The notes beneath the pieces are model-generated. The model did not search any database. It had not been told where the DNA came from and saw only the letters and a list, made by a program, of their open reading frames with translations. A DNA stretch of 64,000 bases from Auriscalpium vulgare (Eukaryota > Basidiomycota > Agaricomycetes > Russulales > Auriscalpiaceae): positions 1 through 64,000 of the forward strand of contig JAHBBC010000040.1 of assembly GCA_019915015.1 (NCBI GenBank). The letters are read 5' to 3'. Made by a program: the position numbers and the translations under genes. Position 1 is the stretch's first letter; each line of letters opens with the position of its first letter. Below, in pieces: positions 21,681-32,583 of the stretch.

Positions 21681-23176
21681 TAGTCTCCGTAGCTTGACCT
21701 TATGGTATCAGAAGATAGTCGTTCTGAATATAAGGTCTGCTTCCAAATCTGGGGGTCTCGCGGGAGGGTCCCCTTTCGCATTTTGCCGAAGAAATGATGG
21801 GACTTGCTCACACTGCCGAGACGTGCCGTGCCCTGGCCGAGATGCCGTTGACCCGGCGCATGCAAGGCCAAAGCGCAAGGGGTGCAAGGATCGCGATGCG
21901 AGAGGACTATGCTATGCACTATCATACCAGCCAGGAGAGTCCTTGTGTTCCTCAGGACATCAGACTTCGTGTCAAAATGGTGTGTCCGATATGCGGGAGT
22001 CGCGCGTTTCTATGACTTTCTTCCCATTGCGAAGGTAGACAAAGGCAGCTTTATATTAAAGTAGTCATGGCTCAGACACATACTAGTGTAATAACGAACA
22101 CCTCGACAAAGGCAAGGTTCCCTCATTGCGTACCCTCCGAAGTCTGACCTGCCTGCGCGCGATGCGGGGGTGCGGGGGCGTCGAGCAGCGCGATGCGGAG
22201 CGTCGATTGACCGTGCTCACACCTGAGAAGGTGGCACTTACGCGAGAGATTAGTATGACCCGCGCTGTGAGAGTAGGGGATGACCGTCTAGGGGGTCTTC
22301 AGTGCGGAGGTGCTGGGATTAAGACCGTGTCCCCAGCGCGCAAGCCCCGCTCGGGGACACCGACGCCGCTCACGCGTACACGTCTCGCTGACAACCCTCG
22401 GCCCGTCTTCCGCTAAACACACACTCCGCACGGCAACGTACTTGAGGCGCGCTCGTCCACGAAAATGGCTGTGGTGCCCCAATCGAGGTCGTGCGCGAGC
22501 CACAGCGACGCGACCCGGTCGACAGCGTACCGCCGGAATTCCCGACACGCGTCCCGCGCAGCGCTGGCGTCGGCAGGGTCCACGGTGTTGATGCGCAGAT
22601 ACCAATGTGTTGGGAGGGCGAGGGGGACCGGCGTGTGGGACCGTTGGGTGAAGACCGAGTCGCAGCGCCGTGACGGGCAGATGGGTGGCGAGCGTGTCCA
22701 GGACGCGTTGAGGAGCGTTCTAGCTGAGGGAAGCGGAGTCAGCTATGTAGTTGCACGGCCAACTGCGTAGGACGCACAGCACCTGGGGCCACCGCGCGGC
22801 CGTACGTGTTCGCAGCCGCATCACCTCCCGCACATAGCTTAGCGACGACGGAAGAAGTCCCGGGGACACAAGACTCACAAGTACTGGCCTTGGCAAGTCG
22901 ATTGGAACATCTTCGCGCGACTGTCAATGCTGTCACGGAGAGTACTTCAAGCTAATAGCATCGCCAGGACTTAACGCAGGAAGGGAGGCCGAGAGTCTCA
23001 GACACATTGTTGTGCGAGCAGCGAGGTCATCGAATCGCGGGCACGCTTACGCAGCCACCTGAGATACAAACTGCGATACACTCCGCCTCGCCGGCCTTCG
23101 GCATCCCACTGCCCTCGCACCTAATTTGGGCATAAGGCTGACCTCCCGCGAGGCCCCCCCTTTTGGATACAGACTA
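21681..23176. mobile_element. DNA-transposon-like insertion, 9-bp target duplication, 1496 bp
   Basis: The segment is flanked by CCGTGCACC at 21672-21680 and 23177-23185, and the P450 copy B flank lacks it. The ends are inverted: TAGTCT at 21681 and AGACTA at 23171-23176. A longer subterminal inverted match joins about 21742-21772 and 23135-23170 (a TCTCGCGGGAGG-like core and its complement). The 9-bp duplication suggests a Mutator-like element; an 8-bp hAT-type reading is possible if one base matches by chance. No transposase is visible, so it looks non-autonomous. It carries a gene-like fragment on the minus strand. Confidence 0.7.
22427..22930 (-). pseudogene. Gene fragment inside the 21681-23176 insertion
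   Basis: Minus-strand stretches read like protein-coding exons: DPADASAARDACREFRRYAV and WLAHDLDWGTTAIFVDERAS near 22448-22605, and LLPSSLSYVREVMRLRTRTA plus WPQVLCVLRSWPCNYIA near 22750-22860. The frames are separated by stops and no full gene can be built. I do not recognise the source. The simplest reading is a host gene fragment carried by a non-autonomous element. Confidence 0.4.
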
Positions 23177-23543
23177 CCGTGCACCGCCCATCGCCCATCG
23201 ACCTCCGAGCAAGCCACATATATGCGACCTGATTTTTGCTTTTATTTTTTTCTTTTGAAACCAGGTTATTGTCTACTTGAGGCGCGCGACCCCATGCGAA
23301 GACATGATGGCCCGCCTCCTCGCGCTCGCCCGGGACAAGGCAAGGCGGGTGTGGGGATTCGGAGGCCCTGACTCGAGGGAAGGGCAGGACGAACGCCGGT
23401 GGAGCGAAGCATGGAAGGTTACGCCCTGCTTATCCGGAGAGGAGTAGAGTCCACCTGCTGACTTCGGGAGCCCGGGGCTCCTTAGCGCTGCAAGTCAGTA
23501 CTTCTCTCCAAATGTCAAATCTTTCGGTCTTTCCCAACTGACA
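23177..23543. repeat. Duplicated P450 upstream region, proximal part of copy C
   Basis: This is the inverted match to 15772-16130, directly upstream of P450 copy C. It includes a T-rich tract near 23240 and the GCTCGCCCGGGACAAGG block near 23323. Confidence 0.7.
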
Positions 23544-26500
23544 ATGCCCATCCTCACTTGGACAGTCGCTGATGTTCTTGTGTTAGCGACAGCGATCTTC
23601 CTCGCCCTACAGTTTCTCGACCATCGCAAGAGACGGGGCCTCCCATACCCGCCCGGGCCACCCGGCCTTCCCATCATTGGCAACCTGCTCGACGTCTTGT
23701 CTAAAGAGGGAATATGGACGACGTACCATAGACTCGGAAGACCGTACGGTGCGTTGCTCGCACAGAGAAGGCCTTCATTGTTGGCTGAAGAAACTTCAAC
23801 AGGAGGATTGTACTCCCTGCGCGTCCTGGGACAAAGAATTGTCGTCCTGCAGTCACGCGAAGTGATGGCTGCTCTCTTCGAGAAACGGGGGTCTAAGTAT
23901 TCTGACCGCATCGTGCCGGCCATGCTACATCAGGAAAAGCCTCCCGCGTGAAGCGGGTGTTAGGTTCACACTAAATTATCCGGCGGCTGTGAAGACAAAA
24001 TAAGCGCGATAGCGTAGCAGTCACACATAGTCACAACAAGTAACAGAGGTGACACAAAGAGAGAATATGGCCTTACCTCGCTCGCAAGGACGCTTCGTAT
24101 CTAGAAACTCTTATGTAGCCTTAGAATTATGTATAGATGGTATGTGCAAAGTTTCGTGCATTAAAACGACGGGATCGCCACTGCATGATGTTTCTTACGA
24201 TGCGCGAGTAGAAGGCCGATTCATGCCGGCCCTAAAGCCAAGAAATCCCGTGACTGCATGTTGAACTTTTGTCGACGTAGCTCTCTCGTTTTTGCTCCGA
24301 CCTCAAACTCCACGCACTCTTTGACAAATCTCATATGGGCCTCTCTGCTTTAATTTTCCGTGTGCATTGCCCCATTGGAACTCATATCAACGTCGAGCTC
24401 AAGAAACCACATTGACGCCGATATGCAAGAGCGTGCCGATCCCGAGCGTCCCTCTCCCTGCTTGACCTGCTCATCACCTTCCTCTACCCGCAATGAGCCC
24501 TAGGACCGAGAGGTACGCTTCTTCTCATGACGAAGCTGCGATATCCTCTAACCTAACGTGCTGGAACATACAGCTGCGCCAGCGTGCGATTACCCCAGCG
24601 ACAATGGCCGAACTACGAAGCGCCACTCGTCCAATCGGAACCTCCGCTGACGCTCTTCCGGTTACCCCGCTTCAGGCCGTCGTCCATCGGTCGCGCCACT
24701 TATTCCCCTTTGCCATTCGCCACCGCGTCTTGTGAAGCATAGATATGCCTCCGCTGCCTGGCTGCTGCTGGCGTCTGCCGTGTACGTTCTGCAGTCAAAT
24801 TTCCGCGTCCGACTTATCTATGCTACCTGTCGTTGATGAGTTGAGATACTAGCATGCTTGGCAGAGCTTGCGCATTACTGTCCAGTCGACTTTGTCCGCA
24901 TCTCCCCACCCCACGCTTCCGGCCCTCTCGCGCCGCGCCATCCTCTCCTACCCCCCTTTCCTGCCATGCCCACCTCTCGCACCGTGCGCTGTGCGATTTT
25001 CTCGTGCCGTGCCGTTATGCGTACTCGTCGCGCGCGTACTCCATTCCCCGCGTTTGTTGGTACAGCGCACCTTCCATATCGTGCGCGAGCGCAGCAATCT
25101 CTTATCCGGATTTGGTTTCCACTCCTTACATTGTAGCATAGAATCTCGTATGCCATAGCCTCATGTACAGTGTAGCTAGCTAGCGTAGCAATGAACATCA
25201 ATGCTGGATGCAGTTTTCCGCAAGGCTACAAAGAAATTATACAGAATTCACAGCCAGTTCAGAGCCGGTTACGAGCGTGACAGCAGTCGGTGTCGTCCTT
25301 GAATCTGTGATAAATTATCACTAGGCTACTGGTAATGGCATTTGGACTTAAATAATTTGTGAATCTCTGAATTCGAGTGAATTCGCAATAATTCACATGA
25401 ATTCATAGGGTAGGCTTTTGCTGATGTAGAGCTGTAAGCGTACACCGGCTCTCCGCATACTGTCTTACGGAATGTATCCCATTCCAGAGCTGGGTACGGT
25501 GCCTGGTTCATGACCGTTATGCAGCCTAATAGTCCGTCTTGGCGGACTGGTCGACGCAGTCTCGATCGCAAGTTGCGTCCGAAGGCCTTGATCCAGTATC
25601 AGCCGACCATGGAAAAGAAGGCACGCGAATTTGTCAAACGTCTCCTCCTCGAGCCGGATAATTTTGTACAGCATACCCAACTGTCAGTCATAAACTTTTT
25701 GTCCGGATGCGCCTCTCATCCGACTCTCTACAAAGACTGACCGGCGCGATTATAATGGCGATTGCATACGGTCAAGATATACAGAGTGCGGACGACGAGC
25801 TTCTTCAGGATGCAAAGGAAGCTCTCAATGTAGCTATGGTTTCGCTGACGCCAGGCGGGTTTCTCATCGACAATTTGCCGTTCCGTGGGTTCACATAATT
25901 TCAATCGACCCTTGCGCTGCACACTGATCTGACCCGCGGCGGCAACGCAGTGCGCCACATCCCTGCGTGGGTGCCATATCTTAGCTATAGGCCCATCGCA
26001 AGAGATACATACAAGGCAGGGCAGAGAAGCCTCTACGGCCCGTGGAATGCTGTCAAGGACGAACTGGTACGCCTTCCCGCTCATTCAACTGGGAAGGGCA
26101 TCGACATCTGGAGTAACATAGGTAAAAGGAACAGCGCAACAAAGCGTGGCGCGCGAGGAAATTCTCGAACACCAGCCGTTTGATCCTGTGGATGAGTTCA
26201 ACATAGTCGGAGCCATAGGCACAATGTTTGCAGGTAAATAGACTGCATTGAAGTCGCGACAGCTATCACTCACTGAGTCGTGTAGGCGGATCTGATACAG
26301 TGAGTATCCCCTGGACCGAGAAAGTTGAGATGCGCTCAGCTCACCCCGCGCAGACGACTTCGGTTCTCGAAACATTCTTCCTGATGCTCGCCTTATACCC
26401 GGACGTTCAGGCACGCGCACAGGCTGAGATAGACGCTATCACTGGAGGAGAGCGACTTCCTTCTTTTTCCGATCGCTCTGTGCTGCCCTACATCGAGGCC

Positions 26501-27300
26501 GTGTGCAAGGAAATCCTGCGGTGGAGGGTCGTGACTCCGATAGGTATAAGTTTTCTCATGTTCAGAGGCGCAGCTGGCTCGCTCATGGCTCCCACTCTCG
26601 TAGGTGCTCCCCATGCAACCTCGGAAGACGATATCTACGAGGGGTATTTCATCCCGAAGGGTTGCACCTGTACCATTGTATATGCTGAATCTTCTATCTG
26701 ACACAGGCCTTCAACAGGTACCCTTGTCATTCCAAACGTCTGGTAGGCTGGGTCATCTTTGCATATACATCATTGACTCGGTTAACCATCTCACTCGCAG
26801 GAGCATGCTCAATGACCCTGCCGTCTATCCCGACCCGGAAACCTTCAATCCTGAACGCTTCTTGACAGATGACGGTCAGTTCAGGGATGGCCCGGGGCTC
26901 ACCGGCGTGTTTGGTGGAGGAAAAAGGTGCTGTCAAATATCACGCGTCCACCTGTGTAGCTTCCTTAACCCTACTTCTTTTAAACGCATTCTAGGATATG
27001 CCCTGGCAGGTTTATCGTGGATAACACACTGTTCATCAGCATAGCCATGGTGTTATCTGTGTGCACTGTTGGTAGAAAAGATGATAGCAGATACGGACCA
27101 TTGGAAAGGAATGAGCATATGGGCAGCGGCCTGGTTTGGTACGTGCCGTTGACACTGCCTCGATGGAGATGACGGTTCACTGACTGAAAATATCAGCTTC
27201 CCGCAGCCGTTCTCCTGCACAATTGTTCCGCGTAGCAAGAAGGCAGCGGAAATCGTCGTATCTGCGGTGACGGAGACATCTGATCAGTAAGTATGTGTAA
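23544..27300 (+). pseudogene. Cytochrome P450, copy C, disrupted by a transposon
   Basis: This is the inverted third paralogue. Exon 1 (MPILTWTVADVLVLATAIFL, then YPPGPPGLPIIGNLLD) ends at PAML, where a 1499-bp element is inserted. The remaining exons resume at about 25430 and are all recognisable: GRRSLDRKLRPKALIQYQPT, IPAWVPYLSYRPIARDTY, I-helix AGGSDT, ExxR in YIEAVCKEILRWRVVTP, NPERFLTDDGQF, and FGGGKR spliced to ICPGRFIVDNTLF. The end PRSKKAAEIVVSAVTETSDQ runs to a TAA at 27298. Apart from the insertion no frame break was found, so the insertion seems recent. Reading into the element gives a stop after about ten codons. Confidence 0.85.
23928..25426. mobile_element. TA-flanked inverted-repeat element, 1499 bp, in P450 exon 1
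   Basis: TA flanks the element at 23926-23927 and 25427-25428. The ends are inverted repeats: CATCAGGAAAAGCCTCCC on the left and, read on the minus strand, CATCAGCAAAAGCCTACC on the right, 16 of 18 matching. Removing the element and one TA restores ATG-CTA-GAG-CT before a GTAAGC donor, matching copies A and B. TA duplication points to the Tc1/mariner group. The right subterminal region (25355-25415) has repeated GAATTC-type motifs and is AT-rich. No transposase was found; the interior has only short open frames, so it is probably non-autonomous. Confidence 0.82.
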
Positions 27301-27745
27301 GTACTATTGTACGCATCATAGGGTGGCCTATGTTTGTTTGGTGGAAGCAGTGCAACGGACTGTTTGCCAGCTCTGAATGAGTTGGAGGTATATACAGACT
27401 TAGCAAGAAGTCGGGCGTCGCGTGCGGTGCGTGTGGCACATCCGCACCCGTGTATGGAGTGTTTCATGCACCTGCACCTGCATCAGTGTCGCGGGGTCGT
27501 CGAAGTGTAGCTCCGACGCGTGCATCTGTCCTAGCATAGGTACACCATTTTGCTCAGATGCCGCACGGCCCGGCAGTCGTGCATAGAAAGTGCTACATGT
27601 CCTTATATGAATGAGTAATTCAACAAATTGTGCTGTTCTACGACTCCTGTGGTTGTCTGTGATCAGATCGTCTGCGTATATTGCCATGAAACACAAGCAT
27701 CATACCAGTCGTCCGCACGTCTGGCATCCGAGTCGCGGGTCCTCG
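27301..27745. other. 3' flank between P450 copy C and an F-box gene
   Basis: The first part holds the shared P450 3' flanking block near 27350-27395 (diverged from copies A and B). No gene is seen. Confidence 0.5.
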
Positions 27746-29362
27746 CTACTGCCGAAGCGAGAACCAAACTACTGTCCCGCGACCGGTCCCGCTCTCCGGA
27801 TCCACGAACATCTCCACTCTGGGGTCCATGCAGCCCCTCAGATCGGCCACCACATCTCGCTGCACAGTCTTTTGCACAACGAGACGGAGCGTCAAGCCCG
27901 CCGTCCGAGGCTGAGCCAGACCCCAAGACAACCAGCTAATCAACGGCTCGTTGACGCTCCATGTCGACGGGTCAGCCTTCCGTCTCTTGAGATAGATGCT
28001 GGGAACGTGAATCTCTTGGAGATTGGGGAAGAGGGTGTGGGCGAGGTTACGTGCCGCCATGTGACTGAGTGCTATTGCCAGGCTGCGTGCTACTCGCTCA
28101 TCTGTGAATGAGATCCGTCCGACGTACGAGAGGTGCGAGGAGACGTTGACCCATCTAGTGAGGTCGCGATCCTGGTCATCCGCTATGTTTAGATGCTCGA
28201 CTAAGCCGCTTTGGAGTAGAATCTGGACTGTTTTGGTTTCTAGCCACGTCTCCATGCCGTTGGGACAGCGCAAGGACAGAAGAAGTCGAGGATATGAGGG
28301 CATACCCGATTCTGCAGCGCGAAATATGTCGACGGTGCGATTGCGGATGGACACTGAGCGGAGATCCTGGCGTGCAGACAGGATTTTGCCCGCTAAAACG
28401 TGGAGGATACGTAATAGCTTTATGGTCCTCAAGACACAGGAACATTCGAAGAGCATGTCGATGTCGGAGGAAAATGTAAGATGTTGCAAAATTTCCAAGT
28501 TCCTGCCGTTAGTGTCGACGAGCCTCAGCTCCCGCAAGTGTGGCAAGTAGAGATGGGGGAGTCGTTCGGGAGATGTGGAATGAACAGTGAATGACAAATG
28601 TAGAGTCTGTAAGCCGGGGAGCTTCTCGACGACCTTTAGAACCTGCAACGAATTGGTGACGGACGAGCATTCGGTGAGCTTGAGCGTTGTGAGCGAGGCC
28701 TGCCAGATGCCGCATTCAGGATCCATGCTGAGGGTGCAGCGTTTGAGGGCCAGCCTTCGGAGTCGGGGAGGACTTGCACCAAAATTAACCGGAAGCTTCA
28801 CGAAGGAAATGAACAAATCCGTCAAGAGGGAGGAGGTGGCTAGCCGATGTCCCAGCTCTCTGCGGATCTTGTCCACGTGTTCACCATGTGGCTCTCCAAC
28901 CTCGCGCAGGCGCTGCGTACGTGACAAATCTCGAAGCGTGTCCATGGCCAAGTCGTAGTACCACTTGTCGTAGGCTTGAAGATTGTTGAGGAAGAGGAGG
29001 ATGGAGATGGGAGTAGGATGGGAGCGCGCGAGACATGTTCTCGTCCAGGTACTGCCCAATTCCAAGGGTATGAAGGCCCAGAACGCCTTCAGATTGAGTG
29101 CAATCACGCGCCAGTGTCTGCACACATAGCTAATGCCCATCCAACGTCCGCGCATACGGTGCATCAGCGGCAATGAATTGGCCACGGCTTCGTCGAACTC
29201 TATTTCGGGGACGAGAACGAAGATCTTTCCGAGTAGCTCTGCGGGCAACGATGCAATGGGTGGCAATTCGGCGGATGAGCGAGGCGACGCGGGTTCAAGG
29301 TCAATACTGACGCCAGGAAGGCTAGCTTCCTGTGAAGAATGGGCTGGCGACGTGTCTTCCAT
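27746..29362 (-). CDS. F-box-like protein with leucine-rich C-terminal part
   Basis: A long uninterrupted exon encodes about 538 residues from the Met at 29362 (MEDTSPAHSSQ). The frame stays open to 29491, but the added residues look like translated intron or leader because a CGCCTGCAG acceptor lies near 29418. The F-box-like region reads LPPIASLPAELLGKIFVLVP, then YVCRHWRVIALNLKAFWAFI. The rest has LRR-like blocks (LRRLALKRCTLS, LTTLKLTECSS, LHLSFTVHSTS, YLPHLRELRLVD). Such proteins are presumed SCF ubiquitin-ligase receptors or orphan F-box proteins, which are expanded in mushrooms. No frame damage is seen; the substrate is unknown. Confidence 0.85.
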   Translation of the reverse strand: MEDTSPAHSSQEASLPGVSIDLEPASPRSSAELPPIASLPAELLGKIFVLVPEIEFDEAVANSLPLMHRMRGRWMGISYVCRHWRVIALNLKAFWAFIPLELGSTWTRTCLARSHPTPISILLFLNNLQAYDKWYYDLAMDTLRDLSRTQRLREVGEPHGEHVDKIRRELGHRLATSSLLTDLFISFVKLPVNFGASPPRLRRLALKRCTLSMDPECGIWQASLTTLKLTECSSVTNSLQVLKVVEKLPGLQTLHLSFTVHSTSPERLPHLYLPHLRELRLVDTNGRNLEILQHLTFSSDIDMLFECSCVLRTIKLLRILHVLAGKILSARQDLRSVSIRNRTVDIFRAAESGMPSYPRLLLSLRCPNGMETWLETKTVQILLQSGLVEHLNIADDQDRDLTRWVNVSSHLSYVGRISFTDERVARSLAIALSHMAARNLAHTLFPNLQEIHVPSIYLKRRKADPSTWSVNEPLISWLSWGLAQPRTAGLTLRLVVQKTVQRDVVADLRGCMDPRVEMFVDPESGTGRGTVVWFSLRQ

Positions 29363-29491
29363 GGGTCTTATGGAGTGCAGGTCTTGTGCACAGATGCAGA
29401 AATGGAGCTTGAAAGCCTGCAGGCGAGAGAACAATGAGTGAAATGTTGCGTGTCGTGTGCATCCACTCGGAAAGGGTACATTGGGATTCAT

Positions 29492-29914
29492 GACCCTGAG
29501 ACGCCTGCGAAGTGTTCATGACTGGATTGAGTTCTCACCTGCGAATTGACTGCGTATCACGATTGACCGGTGAGCGCCTTTACTGGAGCGTCAAGCTCGT
29601 TTGTGAGGCGCGTAGCTCGAGTCACGTCGAGTCAACTTGCAAAAGCGGCGTTTCAAATCTTAGAGAAAAGTCTAATTAGCGGCCAACAAGGCATGACAGA
29701 GCAAGCCCTCACACTGGCCAACAGAGTATGCAGAATGCACACGACGGTCACTGAAATCCCCTCTGATGATCATGCGGTTTCTCATCTCCGACAGTTCTTT
29801 GTTCGAGACTCGGTTTTCACAACCAATACGAAGCCTTGGCGACGTCCGCTGGTGCAGCATCTAGTATCCCGTCCTTTCGCAGGCTCGCTCGCTGCGAAGT
29901 CGTAAGTAGGGGAA
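29492..29914. other. Upstream region of the F-box gene
   Basis: No recognisable gene; a 111-codon open frame on the plus strand has no family features. Confidence 0.4.
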
Positions 29915-30475
29915 CATACCGACCGCAGTGGAAGCCGCGATCGACGCTGTACTGCAGTCCGTTCAGTCTCCTTACCACCGGTCGGCGCCAAGCACTATTC
30001 AGAAACTTCGTGTCTCAATGGCTGGAATTATTTGTCGCGGGGAGGACACTCCAGAGCTGAGCAATCGAGGAATAGGGGGAGTCCAGCAAGACAAGCCTCG
30101 ACAGCGTTGCTGGCGAGTGGCGGGTAGTACAGTGATTATCCTTGCTCAATTCTGTCGGTACCTGGTCAGCACAAAGTGCAAGTTATTATCACCGCATGCT
30201 CACCGTTCTATTCAGGCGCGGAGGATTGAACAACACTAGCTGACTGGCAGGATGCAACTTGCAAGGAGCATCGCCGGGAATCGGGCATCACCCGGCCCGG
30301 AAGTGACGCGCCAGTTGCTGCGCCACGAATCGCGCTGTCCGTCTCATTATTCCACCTCGCTTGAACACATATTCTTTATTCTCAAGGGGCTTACCATGCG
30401 CACGACCAGCGCGCAGTTCCAGGCCGCACTAGACATCTTCTACAGCAACTGCATTCTCTGATCCACTCGGACCGA
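29915..30475 (+). repeat. Dispersed repeat R, copy 2
   Basis: This copy is similar to 12728-13270 (opposite strand) and 35105-35470. It starts with the CGACCGCAGTGG-like block and ends near CTACAGCAACTGCATTCTCT. It lies upstream of the aquaporin in the first duplicated unit. Confidence 0.7.
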
Positions 30476-31157
30476 CGTCCAACTATCAGGTGCACCCCCA
30501 TGACGTTGACCCACCGGGGTCCGGACCAAATACTTTGCGCTATGCATCAGCAAGAGAAGACAGAATCTGTACGCCCTGCGCCTCCCTTCATCAGCTGATT
30601 CTCTAGGGTACACGCTCATTAATGCATCTTCTCTTCTCTCAGCGCGTCGATGCCAGTGCAATGCGCATCGTGGCCGCCCATGGCTCGGATCACAGTGCCT
30701 CACTCTTGGTGGGGACCGTCCTGCGAAAGCTGACGTGAAGCTCGTGGGCACCGCAGCCCTTCCGTCCCGAGTTCCTTTTGCGCAATGCGTGTTTTTTCTC
30801 CCTGAGAACACTCTCGTCTTTAGCGATGACTGATTCAAGCGGGCCACAGTCTCCGGTGGGCGCCATTCACCACGCCCCGCGTCCGCGGGGAGCTCAATGG
30901 TGTCGCCAGTGAGCGTCTTTTCCGCCGGGACGGCCAGGTCTGGTATGGAAGGACACCAAAACCCGTGTCAGGATCCAACTCCATGTCGAACTCCACGGAT
31001 ATAAAAAGTCTGCGCTGTTGGACCGCCCGGCCATCTTCGCGGCACTTCTCTTCGCGCTCTCTCGCCTCGGCCTGCATAAGGCATATCTACCCCACCGCTC
31101 CGCCTTCCCTTGCCCTCTTTGTCACCTCCTCCTCGCACACCATCCCCGCCCCCATCC
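30476..31157. other. Aquaporin promoter region
   Basis: Intergenic stretch leading to the aquaporin start. It contains the TATA-like site at 31000; no gene was recognised. Confidence 0.45.
31000..31007 (+). promoter_or_regulatory. TATA-like box of the aquaporin gene
   Basis: TATAAAAA lies about 150 bases before the ATG at 31158, with a pyrimidine-rich stretch between. Confidence 0.5.
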
Positions 31158-32583
31158 ATGGCGTCAGAGAAAGCACCTCGCCCGCAAACGTCATCCACTG
31201 AGAGCACATCCTCAGGAAACAAGACCGGTCCTACGCATGTAGAAGACACACATGGCGAATCACCCGAGGTATTTCAGGAGCGTTATGAGTACTATTCGAG
31301 GTACCCGAACCGGTGGTCGAGATACCGGTGCGTACCAGCACACCCTTTGGGTACTAAGCATCATTGGGGCTCATGTACTGTGCCGTGCTACAGGCAATAC
31401 ATCCGAGAGCCAGCTGCTGAGATGCTGGGGACGATGACGCTCATTCTCTTCGGGACGGGCGTGGACTGCCAGGTCGTTCTCAGCATGAACACCGGGGTCG
31501 CCGCATTCCCGAGAGGCGACTGGCTATCGCTAAACTTTGGGTGGGCGTGTGGTGTGTTCTTGTGATTTGGTTTTACCTTGCGAACCTACTAAGGCAAATT
31601 TCACCGCAGGTGCAGCGCTTGGAGTTTGGGTCTCTGGAGGCATCTCAGGCGGCCACTGCAACCCAGTTGTATGTCTGATTGACCATCTTTCCACTGGTAG
31701 GGTGTTTGACCATAAGCTGCCTAGGTCACACTGTGCATGGCTGTCTACCGTGGGTTTCCTTGGAAAAAAGTACCTATCTACATACTCGGACAACTTCTTG
31801 GCGCATGGATCGGAGGGTTCCTTGTCTACGCCAACTACTTCCACGCAATCAACATCTACGAAGGTGGGGATGGCGTGCGCACGCTCAAGACCGGGGCCTT
31901 ATTTTCCACTTACTCGGTACGTCGCGCCCGCGCTGTGACGCTTGCACTCCATCCCAGTCGCTCACGAGTCGTCCAGGCGGCTTACATGCCTGCAGCAAAC
32001 TGCTTCTTCGACGAGGTATGCCTGCCGTGTCACCTTTCCATACCTCGCTCATCCGCTCTCCAGTTCCTCGGCGCCTTCATCCTCATGCTCGTCGTGTTCT
32101 CCGTGTCCGACAAGCGCAATGGGCCCCCGCCGCCCGGCCTCGTACCGCTCGTCATTTTCATCGTCATTCTCGGAATCGGCGCAGCATTCGGAATGCAGAC
32201 AGGTCAGTACCGCCTATTTTCGTCGCGCATCGCCTTCCCTCAGGGCGCTTCGCGTGCGGGCTTCCGGACTCCTTCCAACGCTGACTTGCCCACGCAGGTT
32301 ACGCGATAAACCCCGCGCGTGATCTGGGCCCGCGCCTCATGACCGCCATGGTCGGATACGGACGTCAAGGTACGCATCTTTCCTTCTCTTCCTCCCTTCC
32401 GTCGGCGTTCGGCTCTTGATGAATAATCTGTTATTATACTTGCACACCGCAGTCTTCAACTTCCGCGACCAGTACTGGATCTGGACCCCCATACTCGGTT
32501 CCATTAGCGGCGGTCTGGTCGCGTGCTTTGTGTACGACGTGCTGATATTCACCGGTGACGAGAGTTTCATCAACAGCCCGTAA
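31158..32583 (+). CDS. Aquaglyceroporin (MIP family)
   Basis: Eight or so exons encode a six-helix membrane channel for water, glycerol or small solutes. A hydrophilic N-terminal tail from 31158 (MASEKAPRPQTSSTEST) is followed by REPAAEMLGTMTLILFGTGV, the first half-helix motif GGHCNPVVTLCMAVYRG, LGQLLGAWIGGFLVYANYF, FLGAFILMLVVFSVSDKRNG and LVPLVIFIVILGIGAAFGMQ. The second motif is GYAINPARDLGPRLMTAMVG. The Asp after NPAR is typical of glycerol-conducting members. The first motif is NPV rather than NPA. The last helix reads WTPILGSISGGLVACFVYDV and the frame ends at a TAA at 32581; that site also contains GTAAGT, so a further C-terminal exon is possible. It is the intact member of a duplicated pair with 35500-35960. 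Confidence 0.9.

Noticed and set aside
24493..25141. Open frames inside the TA-flanked element as a transposase
   Set aside because: They are short, lack DDE-type motifs and cannot be joined into a larger protein.
29570..29905. 111-codon plus-strand open frame upstream of repeat R
   Set aside because: No recognisable domain, no promoter signal and weak coding character.
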